DNA from: Halovulum dunhuangense
GTDB taxonomy: Bacteria > Pseudomonadota > Alphaproteobacteria > Rhodobacterales > Rhodobacteraceae
NCBI RefSeq assembly: GCF_013093415.1
Contig: NZ_JABFBC010000002.1
Coordinates: forward strand, 558,001-622,000
DNA length: 64,000 bases
Direction of reading: 5' to 3'
Shown here: in pieces, positions 54,845 through 63,485 of the stretch
Layout of the letters: every line of letters begins with the position of its first letter
Numbering within the stretch: position 1 is the stretch's first letter
Notes under the pieces: generated by a model
What the model saw: the letters and a program-made list of their open reading frames with translations, nothing else
The model's database searches: none
Told to the model about the DNA's origin: nothing
Position numbers and translations under genes: made by a program

Positions 54845-55586
54845 GATCTCGCTCGAACTCCTGAATGCCTATGCCGACGGCGAACTGGACAGCGCGTCCG
54901 CCGCGCGCGTGGCGCGGGCCGTCGCGGCCGATCCGGCGCTGGCGGCGCGGCTTGCCAGCTTGCAGGATCTCCGCGCCGCGGTGGCCGGGCTTGCCCCGGA
55001 ACCCGACCAGGTGCCGGAACCCGCACCGGCAGCGCCGCGCGGGCGCAGGCTTGCCCGCCTTGGCGCGGTGGCCGCGGTCGCGGCGCTGGTTCTCGGCGCC
55101 GGGCTGCTGCTGGCGCCCGATGCCGCGACCGACCACGCCGCAGGCGACCCGGTGGCGGCGCTTGTCGCCCGCCATGACGGCGGCCTGGCGCAGGACATGG
55201 CGGGCCGCGCGCCGTCGGACTGGTCGGCGCGGATCGTGCCCCTGATGGCGGCGACCGGCCTGACCCTGGTACAGGAACAGGAACTGGAGGACGGCACCCG
55301 CCACGCCGTGTTCACCGGGCGCAACGGCTGCCGGCTGAGCCTGTTCGCCCAGCCCCGTCCGGCGGACCCCACCGCGGACGGGCTGGCGCTGGAAACCCGC
55401 GACGGCGTGCTCAGCGCGACCTGGCAGGCCGGCCCGGCCGAGTATGTGCTGATCGCCCGAGCGATGGACCAGGTCCGCTTTGCCACCATCGCCAGTTCGT
55501 TGAAGGCGGCGACCCGCGCGGAACGCGGCGACCGGACCGATCTGCTGGCAGCCCTCGATGGCGCGCGCCAACGCTGCCTGGCCTGA
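54831..55586 (+). CDS. Anti-sigma factor, membrane-anchored, GTG start
   Basis: A 251-residue protein with an N-terminal anti-sigma domain (SLELLNAYADGELDSASAARV, like the zf-HC2 class but without the zinc motif), one membrane span at about 75-95, and a C-terminal periplasmic domain. The GTG start is preferred because AAGGAG lies 8 nt before it and the upstream frame runs through the sigma gene. It should hold the sigma factor inactive until an envelope signal is sensed. Confidence 0.85.
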   Translation: MARDRISLELLNAYADGELDSASAARVARAVAADPALAARLASLQDLRAAVAGLAPEPDQVPEPAPAAPRGRRLARLGAVAAVAALVLGAGLLLAPDAATDHAAGDPVAALVARHDGGLAQDMAGRAPSDWSARIVPLMAATGLTLVQEQELEDGTRHAVFTGRNGCRLSLFAQPRPADPTADGLALETRDGVLSATWQAGPAEYVLIARAMDQVRFATIASSLKAATRAERGDRTDLLAALDGARQRCLA

Positions 55587-55602
55587 TTCTTTCGCTGCCT
55601 CG

Positions 55603-55628
55603 GGAATATTCGCGCCCTCCCGTTCGTC
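55603..55628 (+). promoter_or_regulatory. Candidate ECF-sigma promoter before sulfite dehydrogenase
   Basis: GGAATATTCGCGCC (55603-55616) provides a -35-like GGAAT, followed after 17 bp by CGTC (55625-55628), a spacing and -10 typical of ECF promoters. The upstream part repeats the motif near the sigma gene. Confidence 0.45.
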
Positions 55629-55690
55629 TTGAGTGGACTGGGGCGCGTGCCTTGCTCCCCGGTCGTTCAAGGACTTTGGGAGGAAGACGC

Positions 55691-56875
55691 ATGCAAGAGA
55701 CCATAGATCTCAAGCGACGCTACCTGCTGGCCGGCACCGCGATGAGCGCGGGCCTGCTGGCTGCGGGCGTCCGCACAAGCGCGCAGGAGGCGGCGACAGC
55801 GCTGCCGGACTATGTCAGCTTCAAGGTGCCGGACGCGATGATCCTGCACTCGAACAACACCATCGAGACGCAGCGTGGCGCCATCGGCACCTCGCTCATC
55901 ACGCCGGAAAGCAAGCTCTACATCCGCAACAACGTCACCCCGCCCTCGGCGTCGGTGGTCGAGGACCGGGACGCCTGGGAAGTCGAGATCGCGGGCGTCG
56001 CCAATCCGCGCAGCATGACGGTGGGCGAGCTGAAGACGCTGGGGATCGAGTCGGTCGCCATGGTGCTGCAATGCTCGGGCAATGGCCGCGGCCTTTATCC
56101 CGAGGAAATCAGCGGCACCCAGTGGATGACCGGGGCCGCCGGCAACGTGATCTGGACCGGCGTGCCGCTTGGCCGCGTGGTCGAGGCGCTGGGCGGCGTC
56201 GCGCCGGGCGCGGTCTATGTCACCGGCACCGGCGGCGAGGAGATCCCCGAGGGAATCGACCCGCTGAGCGTGCTCGTGGAGCGGTCGGTTCCGGTCGAGG
56301 AACTCGACAACATCCTGCTTGCCTGGGACATCAACGGCGAGCCGATCAGCCTGGCTCATGGCGGTCCGCTGCGGATGATCGTGCCGGGCTACACCGGGGT
56401 GAACAACGTCAAGTACCTGAAAAAGCTTGCCTTCACCACCGAACAATCACCCGCGCGGATCCAGCAGACCCGCTATCGGCTGGCGCCCTATGGCACGTCG
56501 TCCACGCCGGAGCATCCGTCGGTTTGGAAGATGGAGGTGAAGTCCTGGATCACCGGTCCGCTGGAAAGCGCGGGGGCGGGGCCGGTGGTGATCACCGGTG
56601 TCGCCTTTGGCGGCTACAACGCGGTCAGCGGAGTCGAGGTGTCCGCCGATGGCGGCGCGACCTGGCAGGCGGCGGAGTTCGTCGGCCCCGACCTGGGCCG
56701 CTTCGGCTGGCGCGTCTTCGCCGCGATGGTGGAGCTTGCCCCCGGCGAGCACCAGCTGATGTCGCGGGCGACCGACAGCGAGGGCAATGCCCAGCCGGAG
56801 GTCACCGAGACCAACAATTCAGGCTACAACAACAACGGCTGGCGCGTCCACGGCGTGACCGTGACCGTCGCCTGA
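55691..56875 (+). CDS. sorA: Molybdopterin-dependent sulfite dehydrogenase (SorA/SoxC-like)
   Basis: A 394-residue secreted molybdoenzyme. An N-terminal twin-arginine-like KRRYLLAG followed by a hydrophobic stretch indicates Tat export. The Mo-coordinating Cys128 is in MVLQCSGNGRG, and the Mo-co dimerisation domain is at about 270-394 (GVEVSADGGATWQAAEF). It should oxidise sulfite to sulfate in the periplasm, passing electrons to the adjacent c-type cytochrome. A GGGAGG ribosome site precedes the ATG. SoxC is an alternative name, but no other sox genes are present. Confidence 0.88.
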   Translation: MQETIDLKRRYLLAGTAMSAGLLAAGVRTSAQEAATALPDYVSFKVPDAMILHSNNTIETQRGAIGTSLITPESKLYIRNNVTPPSASVVEDRDAWEVEIAGVANPRSMTVGELKTLGIESVAMVLQCSGNGRGLYPEEISGTQWMTGAAGNVIWTGVPLGRVVEALGGVAPGAVYVTGTGGEEIPEGIDPLSVLVERSVPVEELDNILLAWDINGEPISLAHGGPLRMIVPGYTGVNNVKYLKKLAFTTEQSPARIQQTRYRLAPYGTSSTPEHPSVWKMEVKSWITGPLESAGAGPVVITGVAFGGYNAVSGVEVSADGGATWQAAEFVGPDLGRFGWRVFAAMVELAPGEHQLMSRATDSEGNAQPEVTETNNSGYNNNGWRVHGVTVTVA

Positions 56876-56881
56876 CCCAAG

Positions 56882-56906
56882 GGCCCCGCCCCCTAGGGGT
56901 GGGGCC
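56882..56906 (+). terminator. GC-rich hairpin between sulfite dehydrogenase and cytochrome genes
   Basis: GGCCCCGCCCC (56882-56892) pairs with GGGGTGGGGCC (56896-56906) with one G-U pair and a 3-nt loop. No T-run follows; it may be a partial terminator or stabilise the upstream message. Confidence 0.6.
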
Positions 56907-56938
56907 ATCCCCGCATGAATGGACGTGGAAATATCAAG

Positions 56939-57268
56939 ATGTTGACCACCATTGGCCGCGCGGCGGGCCTTGCCATGGCCGCTACCCTGTTCGCCCTTCC
57001 GGCGCTGGCGGACGAGAAGTTCGCGCTGGGCAGGACCGTGTTCCTGGAGCGCGCGGAGCCCGCCTGCGGCATCTGCCACACGCTGGCGGATGCGGGCACC
57101 AGCGGAGAGATCGGGCCGACCTTTGCCTCGCTCAGGCCCAGTTACGACGTGGTCTACCGGGCGATCACGGAAGGGATCGGGCCGATGCTGCCCTATACCG
57201 ACCACCTGTCGGAGGAGGAGCTGGACGCGCTGGCGCATTACGTCTCGACGGCGGCGGCGCAGGAATGA
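56939..57268 (+). CDS. sorB: c-type cytochrome, SorB-like electron acceptor
   Basis: A 109-residue periplasmic monohaem cytochrome with a signal peptide (MLTTIGRAAGLAMAATLFALPALA). The haem site CGICH is at 43-47 and the sixth ligand is probably Met83 (GPMLPYTDHL). As the partner of the sulfite dehydrogenase it should accept electrons, as in SorAB. The start is uncertain: an ATG at 56915 in frame is possible. Confidence 0.85.
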   Translation: MLTTIGRAAGLAMAATLFALPALADEKFALGRTVFLERAEPACGICHTLADAGTSGEIGPTFASLRPSYDVVYRAITEGIGPMLPYTDHLSEEELDALAHYVSTAAAQE

Positions 57269-57708
57269 GAACCGGGGCGGGGCGCGTCTAACGGCTTGCC
57301 CCGCAACGAAAAAACGCATCGGAAAAGCGTATGGCACGCGTATGGCAAGCGTATGGCAGTTTGCCCGACATCCGCCCCCCCTGCCGACGCCGGATCGCCG
57401 CTATCGCCGGGCGCGGCACGCGGCGGATCCGGGGGGATGCCGCAAGGTCCGCAAGGCTGCCTGCATCGCCGCGCGCACGCATCGCGATGCGCGAACGAAC
57501 GGAAGCGGCAGGAAAGGCGCCAACGCCAGTCCGTATCGCCGTCGCGCGCCGGATCCGCGTCATCCTGAACGCGATGATCCGCAACCGGCGGCCCGTCCGC
57601 CGTTCGGCGGGACCGCAGTTCCCCCCCCGGGATCCTGCGCAATCGCCACCACGGGCCGCTTGCCCGTGCTAGGATTGGCACCGATCCGGGGACAGTTGCG
57701 GGGCCGCC
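57269..57708. other. Non-coding stretch with three 11-bp-spaced repeats
   Basis: GCGTATGGCA occurs three times at 57327, 57338 and 57349, exactly 11 bp apart, so all sit on the same DNA face. The rest is GC-rich sequence with no credible gene on either strand. The repeats lie about 350 bp before the MgtC-type gene. Confidence 0.7.
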
Positions 57709-58968
57709 ATGACCGACCTCATCCTGCGTTTCGCGGTCGCGCTTGCCATCGGACTGCTGACCGGGCTCGAACGTGGCTGGCGCGAGCGCGACCAGCCGGC
57801 GGGCAGCCGCGCGGCCGGGATCCGCACCTATGCCATCGCGGGACTTCTGGGCGGGATCTGCGCAGCACTCTCGCAGGCGATGGGATCGGCGATCATCCTT
57901 GCGACCGGCTTCGCGATATTCGCCGCCGCCTTCGTCTGGTTCGAGGCGCGGGAGGCGGCGCGGCACGAGAGCTATAGCGTCACCGCCTCGGTCGCGGGGC
58001 TCTGCGTCTTTGCGCTGGGGGCGCTGGCGGTGGCGGGCGACACCCGGGCGGCCGCGGCGGGGGGTGCGGCGCTGGCGGGGATGCTGGCCAGCCGCGAGGT
58101 GCTGCACGAGGGGCTGAAGCGGCTGACCTGGCCCGAACTGCGCTCGGCGCTGCTGCTGGCGGCGATGACCACGATCGTGCTGCCGATCCTGCCCGACCGG
58201 AGCCTGGATCCCTGGGGCGGGTTCAACCCGCACGAGATCTGGCTGTTCACGGTGGTGGTCGCGACCATCTCTTACCTGGGCTATATCGCGGTGCGCATCC
58301 TGGGTCCGCGCCGGGGGCTGCTGACCAGCGGGCTTGCGGGGGCGGTGGCGTCGTCCACCGCCGTGACGGTGGCCTTCGGGCGGCTGGCGCGGCAGGCGGC
58401 AGAGGTGCGCCCGCTTGCGGGGGCGGCGGCGCTGGCGGCGATGGTGTCGGTGCTGCGGGTCTGCGTGGTGGCGGTCCTGCTGGGCGGGACCGGGATCCTG
58501 GGCGTGCTGCTGCCGCCCGCGCTGGCGGCGGCGCTGGCCTTCGGGGCGGCGGGGCTGGTGCTGCTGCGCGGCGGCGAGGCCGGGGAGACGCCCGCGGCAG
58601 AGGTGCAGCGCAATCCGTTCGACCTGATCCCGCTGCTGGTCTTTGCCACCGCCTTTGCCGCGATATCGACGCTGAGCGCCGCGCTGGTCGCGCGTTTCGG
58701 CGCGGCGAGCCTGCTGACGAGCAGCGCGCTGTCGGGCGCCTTTGACGTGGATGTGGCGGTGCTGAGCGCGCTGAGGCTGGGGGGCGAGACGCTGCCGGCG
58801 GCGCTGATCGCGCGGGCGGTGCTGGTGGCGCTGGCCGCGAACGCGGTGGGGCGGCTGTCGCTGGCGATCGCGGCCGGGCCGCGCGCCTACTGGCTGCCGC
58901 TGGCGCTTGCGACCGCCGCGGCCCTGGCGGCGGGCGCGGCGGCGCATGTGCTGCTGCCGGGAGCGTGA
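57709..58968 (+). CDS. MgtC/SapB-DUF4010 family membrane protein
   Basis: A 419-residue protein. The N-terminal RFAVALAIGLLTGLERGWRERD segment is the MgtC/SapB domain signature; the remainder is a DUF4010 domain with several spans and the SGLAGAVASSTAVTVAFGRLAR block. About a dozen hydrophobic segments are predicted. Function is unclear; MgtC proteins are linked to magnesium limitation, the DUF4010 fusion to unknown transport. Standalone, 5 bp before the convergent RND permease end. Confidence 0.88.
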   Translation: MTDLILRFAVALAIGLLTGLERGWRERDQPAGSRAAGIRTYAIAGLLGGICAALSQAMGSAIILATGFAIFAAAFVWFEAREAARHESYSVTASVAGLCVFALGALAVAGDTRAAAAGGAALAGMLASREVLHEGLKRLTWPELRSALLLAAMTTIVLPILPDRSLDPWGGFNPHEIWLFTVVVATISYLGYIAVRILGPRRGLLTSGLAGAVASSTAVTVAFGRLARQAAEVRPLAGAAALAAMVSVLRVCVVAVLLGGTGILGVLLPPALAAALAFGAAGLVLLRGGEAGETPAAEVQRNPFDLIPLLVFATAFAAISTLSAALVARFGAASLLTSSALSGAFDVDVAVLSALRLGGETLPAALIARAVLVALAANAVGRLSLAIAAGPRAYWLPLALATAAALAAGAAAHVLLPGA

Positions 58969-58972
58969 GCCC

Positions 58973-61900
58973 TCAGGCCCCCGCGCCGCTGCCCTTGAGC
59001 GCGTCGTCGAGTTCGCGCACCAGGCGCCGCTCTTCCTCGGCCTTGGGCTGGGAGAAGCGGGCGAGCAGGAGATAGGCCACCGGGGTCAGGTAGAGCGTCG
59101 AGAGCGTCGCAAGCCCGAGCCCGCCGACGATGACCCAGCCCAGCGCCTCGCGCGCCTCGGCGCCGGCGCCGGCGGACAGGATCAGCGGCACGCCGCCCAG
59201 CACGGTCGAGATCATCGTCATCATCACCGGGCGCAGCCGGATGGTGGAGGCGTCGAGGATCGCCTTGTGGATCGGATCGCCGCGGTCGCGCAGCTGGTTG
59301 GCGAATTCCACGATCAGGATGCCGTTCTTGGCCATGATCCCTATGAGCATCACCAGCCCGATCTGGCTGTAGAGGTTCAGGCTGAGCCCGGTCAGCACCA
59401 GCGCGAAGATCGCGCAGGCGATGCCCAGCGGCACGGTGGCCATGACCACGATCGCCGAGATGAAGCTTTCGAACTGCGCCGAGAGCACGAGGAACACCAC
59501 GAGGATGGCAAAGCCGAAGGTCAGGAACAGCCCCGAGGAGGTCTGATCGAGGGTCGCCGCCTCGGCCAGCGGCACGACGATGTTCTGGGGCGCAAGCACC
59601 TCGTCCGCGATCTGCTGCACTTCCGCGAGCGCGGCGCCAAGCGACATGGCGGGGGTGAGGCCGGCGGAGATTTCCACCGAGCGGTTCTGCCCCTCGCGTT
59701 CCAGTTCGGGGGCGACGGCGCGTTCTTCCAGCCGGACGAAGGTGGACATCGGGATCATCTGCCCGTCGCCCGCCTGCACGAAGACGTTTTCCAGGTCGCC
59801 CGGATCGTTCACCGGGTTCGAGGTGGACAGCATCTGGATGTCGTAGCTGGTGTCGTCCACGAAGACGGTGCCGACGCTGCGCCCGTCGAGCACGGCGCGC
59901 AGCGCGTCGCCCAGCCCGGTGATGTCGATGCCGAGGTCCGAGGCGCGGGTGCGGTCGATCTCGATGAAGAGTTGCGGCTGGGTGGTTTCGTATTCCAGCC
60001 GGACCTGGCCGAAATCGGGGTTCTGCTGCATCCGCTCGACCAGGCGTTCGGACACCTCGGCCAACTGGGCGTAATCGTTGCCGGTGACGGCGAAGGTCAG
60101 GCCGCGGCCGGCGCCGCGGATGCCCAGCGAGTTGGGCTGGATCGCGAAGGCGCGGACGCCCACGACGCTGCGCAGCTTGCCGTTGATCTCTGCGACGATC
60201 TGTTGCTGGCTGCGGGCGCGTTCGTTCCAGGGCGCAAGGGTCATCACCATGAAGCCGCGGCTGTTCGAGCCGGTGCCGGTGATGGAGAAGAGGTTGGTGA
60301 TCTCTCCGCTTTCGCGGAGCGGCTGCACCAGCGACTCGATCTCGCGCATCTTGGAGGCGGTGTATTCGAGCGACACGCCCTGCGGGGCCGAGACGCTGAG
60401 GAGCGCCACGGCGCGGTCCTCGGGCGGGGTGAGTTCCTGGCGGATGCCGCCCGCCATCATCGCGGCGGTGGCGGCGAAGAGGCCCGCGACCAGCACGATG
60501 ACGAGGGGGTAGTTCAGCGCCACCCGCAGCGTGGAGGCGTAGAGCGCGGCAAGCCGGTCGCCGATCCAGCCGAAGAAGCCCCCGCCCGAGGACTGGTCGG
60601 CGCCCTTCAGCAGCTTGCTGGCCAGGACCGGGCAGAGGGTGAGCGCCACGACCGAGGACAGGCCCACGGCGATGGCGAGGGTGAAGCCGAATTCGCGGAA
60701 GAGCCCGCCGGCCTGGCCGGGCAGGAAGGAGAGCGGCACGAAGACGGCGGCCAGCGTCGCGGTGGTGGTGACGACGGCGAAGAACACCTGCCGGGTGCCA
60801 AGGACGGCGGCGGCGCGGGGGCCCATTCCTTCCGCGCGGCGGCGGACGATGTTTTCCAGCACGACGATGGCGTCGTCCACCACCATGCCGGTGGCCAGCA
60901 CGAGGGCGAGCAGGGTCAGGATGTTGACCGAGAAGCCCACCAGGTAGATGGCGGCCAGCGTGCCGATCAGCGCGACCGGCATGGTCAGCGCGGGGATCAT
61001 GGTGGCGCGGATGTCGCGCAGGAACACGAAGATCACCACGACGACGATGGCCACGGCAAGGAGCAGGGTCTTGAGCACCTCGTCGATGGAGCCGCTGATG
61101 AACACCGCGTCGTCGGAGGTGATGAAGATGTTGACGTCCCCGGGCAGGGTGCGGCGCAGATCCTCGACCGTGGCGCGCACCCCCTCGGAGATGGAGAGGG
61201 TGTTGCTGGTCGCCTGGCGCACGATGCCGAGGCCGAGGCCCGTCTCGCCGTTGGCGCGCAGGATCGACTCGTTCGGCTCTGGTCCCAGGGTGACGCGGGC
61301 GACGTCGCCGACGCGGACATCGTCGCGGATCACCAGGTCCTCGAAGGCGGCGGGAGAGGCGACGGTGGCGGTGGTGCGCACGTTGATCGACTGGCGGTCG
61401 CCGGTCAGGTCGCCTGCGGGCGCGTCATAGGCCACGTCGGAGAGCGCGTTGCGCAGGTCCGCGAGCGTCAGGCCGCGGCTGGCCAGTTCAAGCTGGTCGA
61501 TGTCCACCCGGAAGATCGGCGTGCGGTCGCCATAGATCTGGAGATCGGCCACCCCCTCGATGGAGATGAGGCGGTCCTCCACCTCGTCCTGGACCAGCCG
61601 GGTGAGATCCTGCGCGCTGCGGGTGGCAGAGGTGACGGCGATGCGCACCACGGGCTGCGCGTCGGCGTCGGCCTTGACGATGCGGGGGGTCTCGGCGTCG
61701 TCGGGCAGGCTGTTGGCGATGCGGGCCACGGCGTCGCGGGTGTCGGTGGCGGCCACGTCGATATCGGCGCCTTCGGCGAATTCGAGCGTGACGCGACTGC
61801 GGCCGAAGCGGGAATTCGAGGAGATCGAGCGCACGCCCGCGACGCGGCCGACGGCGCCCTCGATCCGGCTGGTGACTTCCTGATCCACGGTTTCCGGCGA

Positions 61901-62095
61901 GGCGCCGGGGAAGTCGGTGGTGACGGAGATCACCGGGCGGTCCACGTTCGGAAGCTCGCGCACCTCGACGCCGAACAGGCTGGCGAGGCCGGCGATGACG
62001 ATGAGCGCGCTCAGCACGAAGGCGAGGATCGGGCGCCGCACGAAGAGCGCGGTGCCGGAGCGGCCTGCGAGTTCCGCGTCGGGGGTCTGCTGCAT
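58973..62095 (-). CDS. RND efflux permease (HAE1-like)
   Basis: A 1040-residue pump. The N-terminal FVRRPILAFVLSALIVIAGLASLF and LPNVDRPVISVTTDFPGASPETVDQ segments match HAE1 pumps; the proton-relay DD is in GMVVDDAIVVLENI and the second half has GIMAKNGILIVEFANQLRDRG. A 23-bp gap separates it from its adaptor on the same strand. No TolC-type channel is encoded in the window. Confidence 0.93.
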   Translation of the reverse strand: MQQTPDAELAGRSGTALFVRRPILAFVLSALIVIAGLASLFGVEVRELPNVDRPVISVTTDFPGASPETVDQEVTSRIEGAVGRVAGVRSISSNSRFGRSRVTLEFAEGADIDVAATDTRDAVARIANSLPDDAETPRIVKADADAQPVVRIAVTSATRSAQDLTRLVQDEVEDRLISIEGVADLQIYGDRTPIFRVDIDQLELASRGLTLADLRNALSDVAYDAPAGDLTGDRQSINVRTTATVASPAAFEDLVIRDDVRVGDVARVTLGPEPNESILRANGETGLGLGIVRQATSNTLSISEGVRATVEDLRRTLPGDVNIFITSDDAVFISGSIDEVLKTLLLAVAIVVVVIFVFLRDIRATMIPALTMPVALIGTLAAIYLVGFSVNILTLLALVLATGMVVDDAIVVLENIVRRRAEGMGPRAAAVLGTRQVFFAVVTTTATLAAVFVPLSFLPGQAGGLFREFGFTLAIAVGLSSVVALTLCPVLASKLLKGADQSSGGGFFGWIGDRLAALYASTLRVALNYPLVIVLVAGLFAATAAMMAGGIRQELTPPEDRAVALLSVSAPQGVSLEYTASKMREIESLVQPLRESGEITNLFSITGTGSNSRGFMVMTLAPWNERARSQQQIVAEINGKLRSVVGVRAFAIQPNSLGIRGAGRGLTFAVTGNDYAQLAEVSERLVERMQQNPDFGQVRLEYETTQPQLFIEIDRTRASDLGIDITGLGDALRAVLDGRSVGTVFVDDTSYDIQMLSTSNPVNDPGDLENVFVQAGDGQMIPMSTFVRLEERAVAPELEREGQNRSVEISAGLTPAMSLGAALAEVQQIADEVLAPQNIVVPLAEAATLDQTSSGLFLTFGFAILVVFLVLSAQFESFISAIVVMATVPLGIACAIFALVLTGLSLNLYSQIGLVMLIGIMAKNGILIVEFANQLRDRGDPIHKAILDASTIRLRPVMMTMISTVLGGVPLILSAGAGAEAREALGWVIVGGLGLATLSTLYLTPVAYLLLARFSQPKAEEERRLVRELDDALKGSGAGA

Positions 62096-62118
62096 GGTCT
62101 GCCCCTTTCCTGCCGGGA

Positions 62119-63291
62119 TCAGATGTCGCGCGGCGCCGGGGCGGCGGCCTGCGGAGCGAGCGTGGCGGAAGCGCCGGTCACGATGGCGATGTCGGCGCCG
62201 GGGCGCAGGGTCTGCACGCCCTCGATGATGACCTGGTCGCCGGGGGCGATGGGCGCCTCGACCAGCACGCTGTCGCTGTTGCGCTGGCGGATCACCACCG
62301 GCACGCGCTCTGCCTTGCCGTCGCGGGCGACCCAGACGAAGGAGCCGTCGCCCGACCACTGGATCGCCAGCGGATCGACCGAAGGCAGGCTTTCGCCGGG
62401 GAAGCTGAGCGCCACGGAAAACGCCTGCCCGGCGCGGAGCGTATCCTGGGCATTGTCGAGCCGGCCCTGCACCCGCAGCGTGCGGCTGGCGCGGTCCACC
62501 ACGTTGTCGAGGGCGACGATTTCCCCCACCAGCACGTCGTCGGGGCGGGCGAGCGGCGTCACCTCGATCGGCATGCCGATGGAAAGCTGGCCGATGAAGC
62601 GTTCGGGCACGCGGAAGTCGATCTGGATGCGCGAGCGGTCGGTGATCACGCCGATGGCGTCCTGCGCGCCGATGCGGTCGCCCTGCTCTACTTCCAGCAG
62701 GCCGAACCAGCCGGCGATGGGGGCGGTGATGCGGCGCTGCTCAAGGTCGAATTCCGCCTGCTCGACTTCCAGTTCGGCGGTGCGCAGCGCCAGTTCCGCC
62801 TCGCGGATCTGGATTGCCGGAACCGAGCCGGAGGCGCGCAGCTGGCGCAGGCGTTCGACATCCTCGGATGCGTCGGCGACCATCAGGCGCGCGCGTTCCA
62901 GCGCGATGCGTTCGGCGTCGTCGTTCAGCCGGGCGATCAGCGCGCCCGCCTCGACGTAGCGGCCGGGGGCGACGGCGAGTTCCTGGATCAGGCCTGTCGC
63001 CTCGGAGCGGACGGTGACGGAGCGTTCGGCGCGCCCGTCGCCGATGGCCGAGACGCGGGCGTTGACGCGGCCTTCCTGGGCCAGGGCGACGGTGACCTGG
63101 GTCGCGCCGCCGCCGCCGAAGCCGCGCCCGCCGGCCGCCTGGGCATCGCCCGCGGGGGGGTCCATGCCGAGAAGGTCGTAGATCCCGGCGCGTTCGAGAT
63201 ACGGCGCGGCCGCGGGGACGTAGACGGCCCAGATCGCCACGGCGGCAACGACGGCCACGAGGCCCAGCAGGATCTGTTTCATCAGGTTCAT
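62119..63291 (-). CDS. RND efflux periplasmic adaptor with glycine-rich linker
   Basis: A 390-residue membrane fusion protein. The N-terminus has one membrane span (residues 5-25), then a glycine-rich linker (GGRGFGGGG), a lipoyl half-motif, a helical hairpin rich in A, E and R (AELALRTAELEVEQAEFDLEQ) and barrel domains. An AGGGGA ribosome site precedes the ATG. It forms an RND system with the downstream permease. The intergenic region to the right is shared with the EamA gene. Confidence 0.9.
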   Translation of the reverse strand: MNLMKQILLGLVAVVAAVAIWAVYVPAAAPYLERAGIYDLLGMDPPAGDAQAAGGRGFGGGGATQVTVALAQEGRVNARVSAIGDGRAERSVTVRSEATGLIQELAVAPGRYVEAGALIARLNDDAERIALERARLMVADASEDVERLRQLRASGSVPAIQIREAELALRTAELEVEQAEFDLEQRRITAPIAGWFGLLEVEQGDRIGAQDAIGVITDRSRIQIDFRVPERFIGQLSIGMPIEVTPLARPDDVLVGEIVALDNVVDRASRTLRVQGRLDNAQDTLRAGQAFSVALSFPGESLPSVDPLAIQWSGDGSFVWVARDGKAERVPVVIRQRNSDSVLVEAPIAPGDQVIIEGVQTLRPGADIAIVTGASATLAPQAAAPAPRDI

Positions 63292-63485
63292 GTCGTTCCC
63301 CTTGTGCAGCGCCTGTCGCTGCGCGCCACGACTTCGGGGCAACACATAGTATCAAGCCGCGGGAACCCACACGAAAAAAAACGTGAGGGGGCATGAACGC
63401 CGGAAAACCGGGGGCCGCGCGTAGGGCCGCATCGGCGCGGTGTTTGCGCTTGCGGCGGGCATCGGCCGATCCTACTCAAGGGGGC
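63292..63485. promoter_or_regulatory. Divergent promoter region, CACG-A8-CGTG dyad
   Basis: The 194-bp region between the RND adaptor and the EamA gene contains CACG-AAAAAAAA-CGTG at 63370-63385. A divergent promoter is expected; the dyad is a candidate operator only. Confidence 0.35.

Noticed and set aside
57288-57672. Short open frames in the gene-free stretch before the MgtC-type gene
   Set aside because: The predicted products are arginine/alanine-rich without domain patterns, and no ribosome site is convincing.
58907-62959. Very long open frames antisense to the RND, alpha-2-macroglobulin and uvrD genes
   Set aside because: High-GC genes with biased third positions often leave long open frames on the opposite strand; these give repetitive His/Arg/Gly-rich products without domains.
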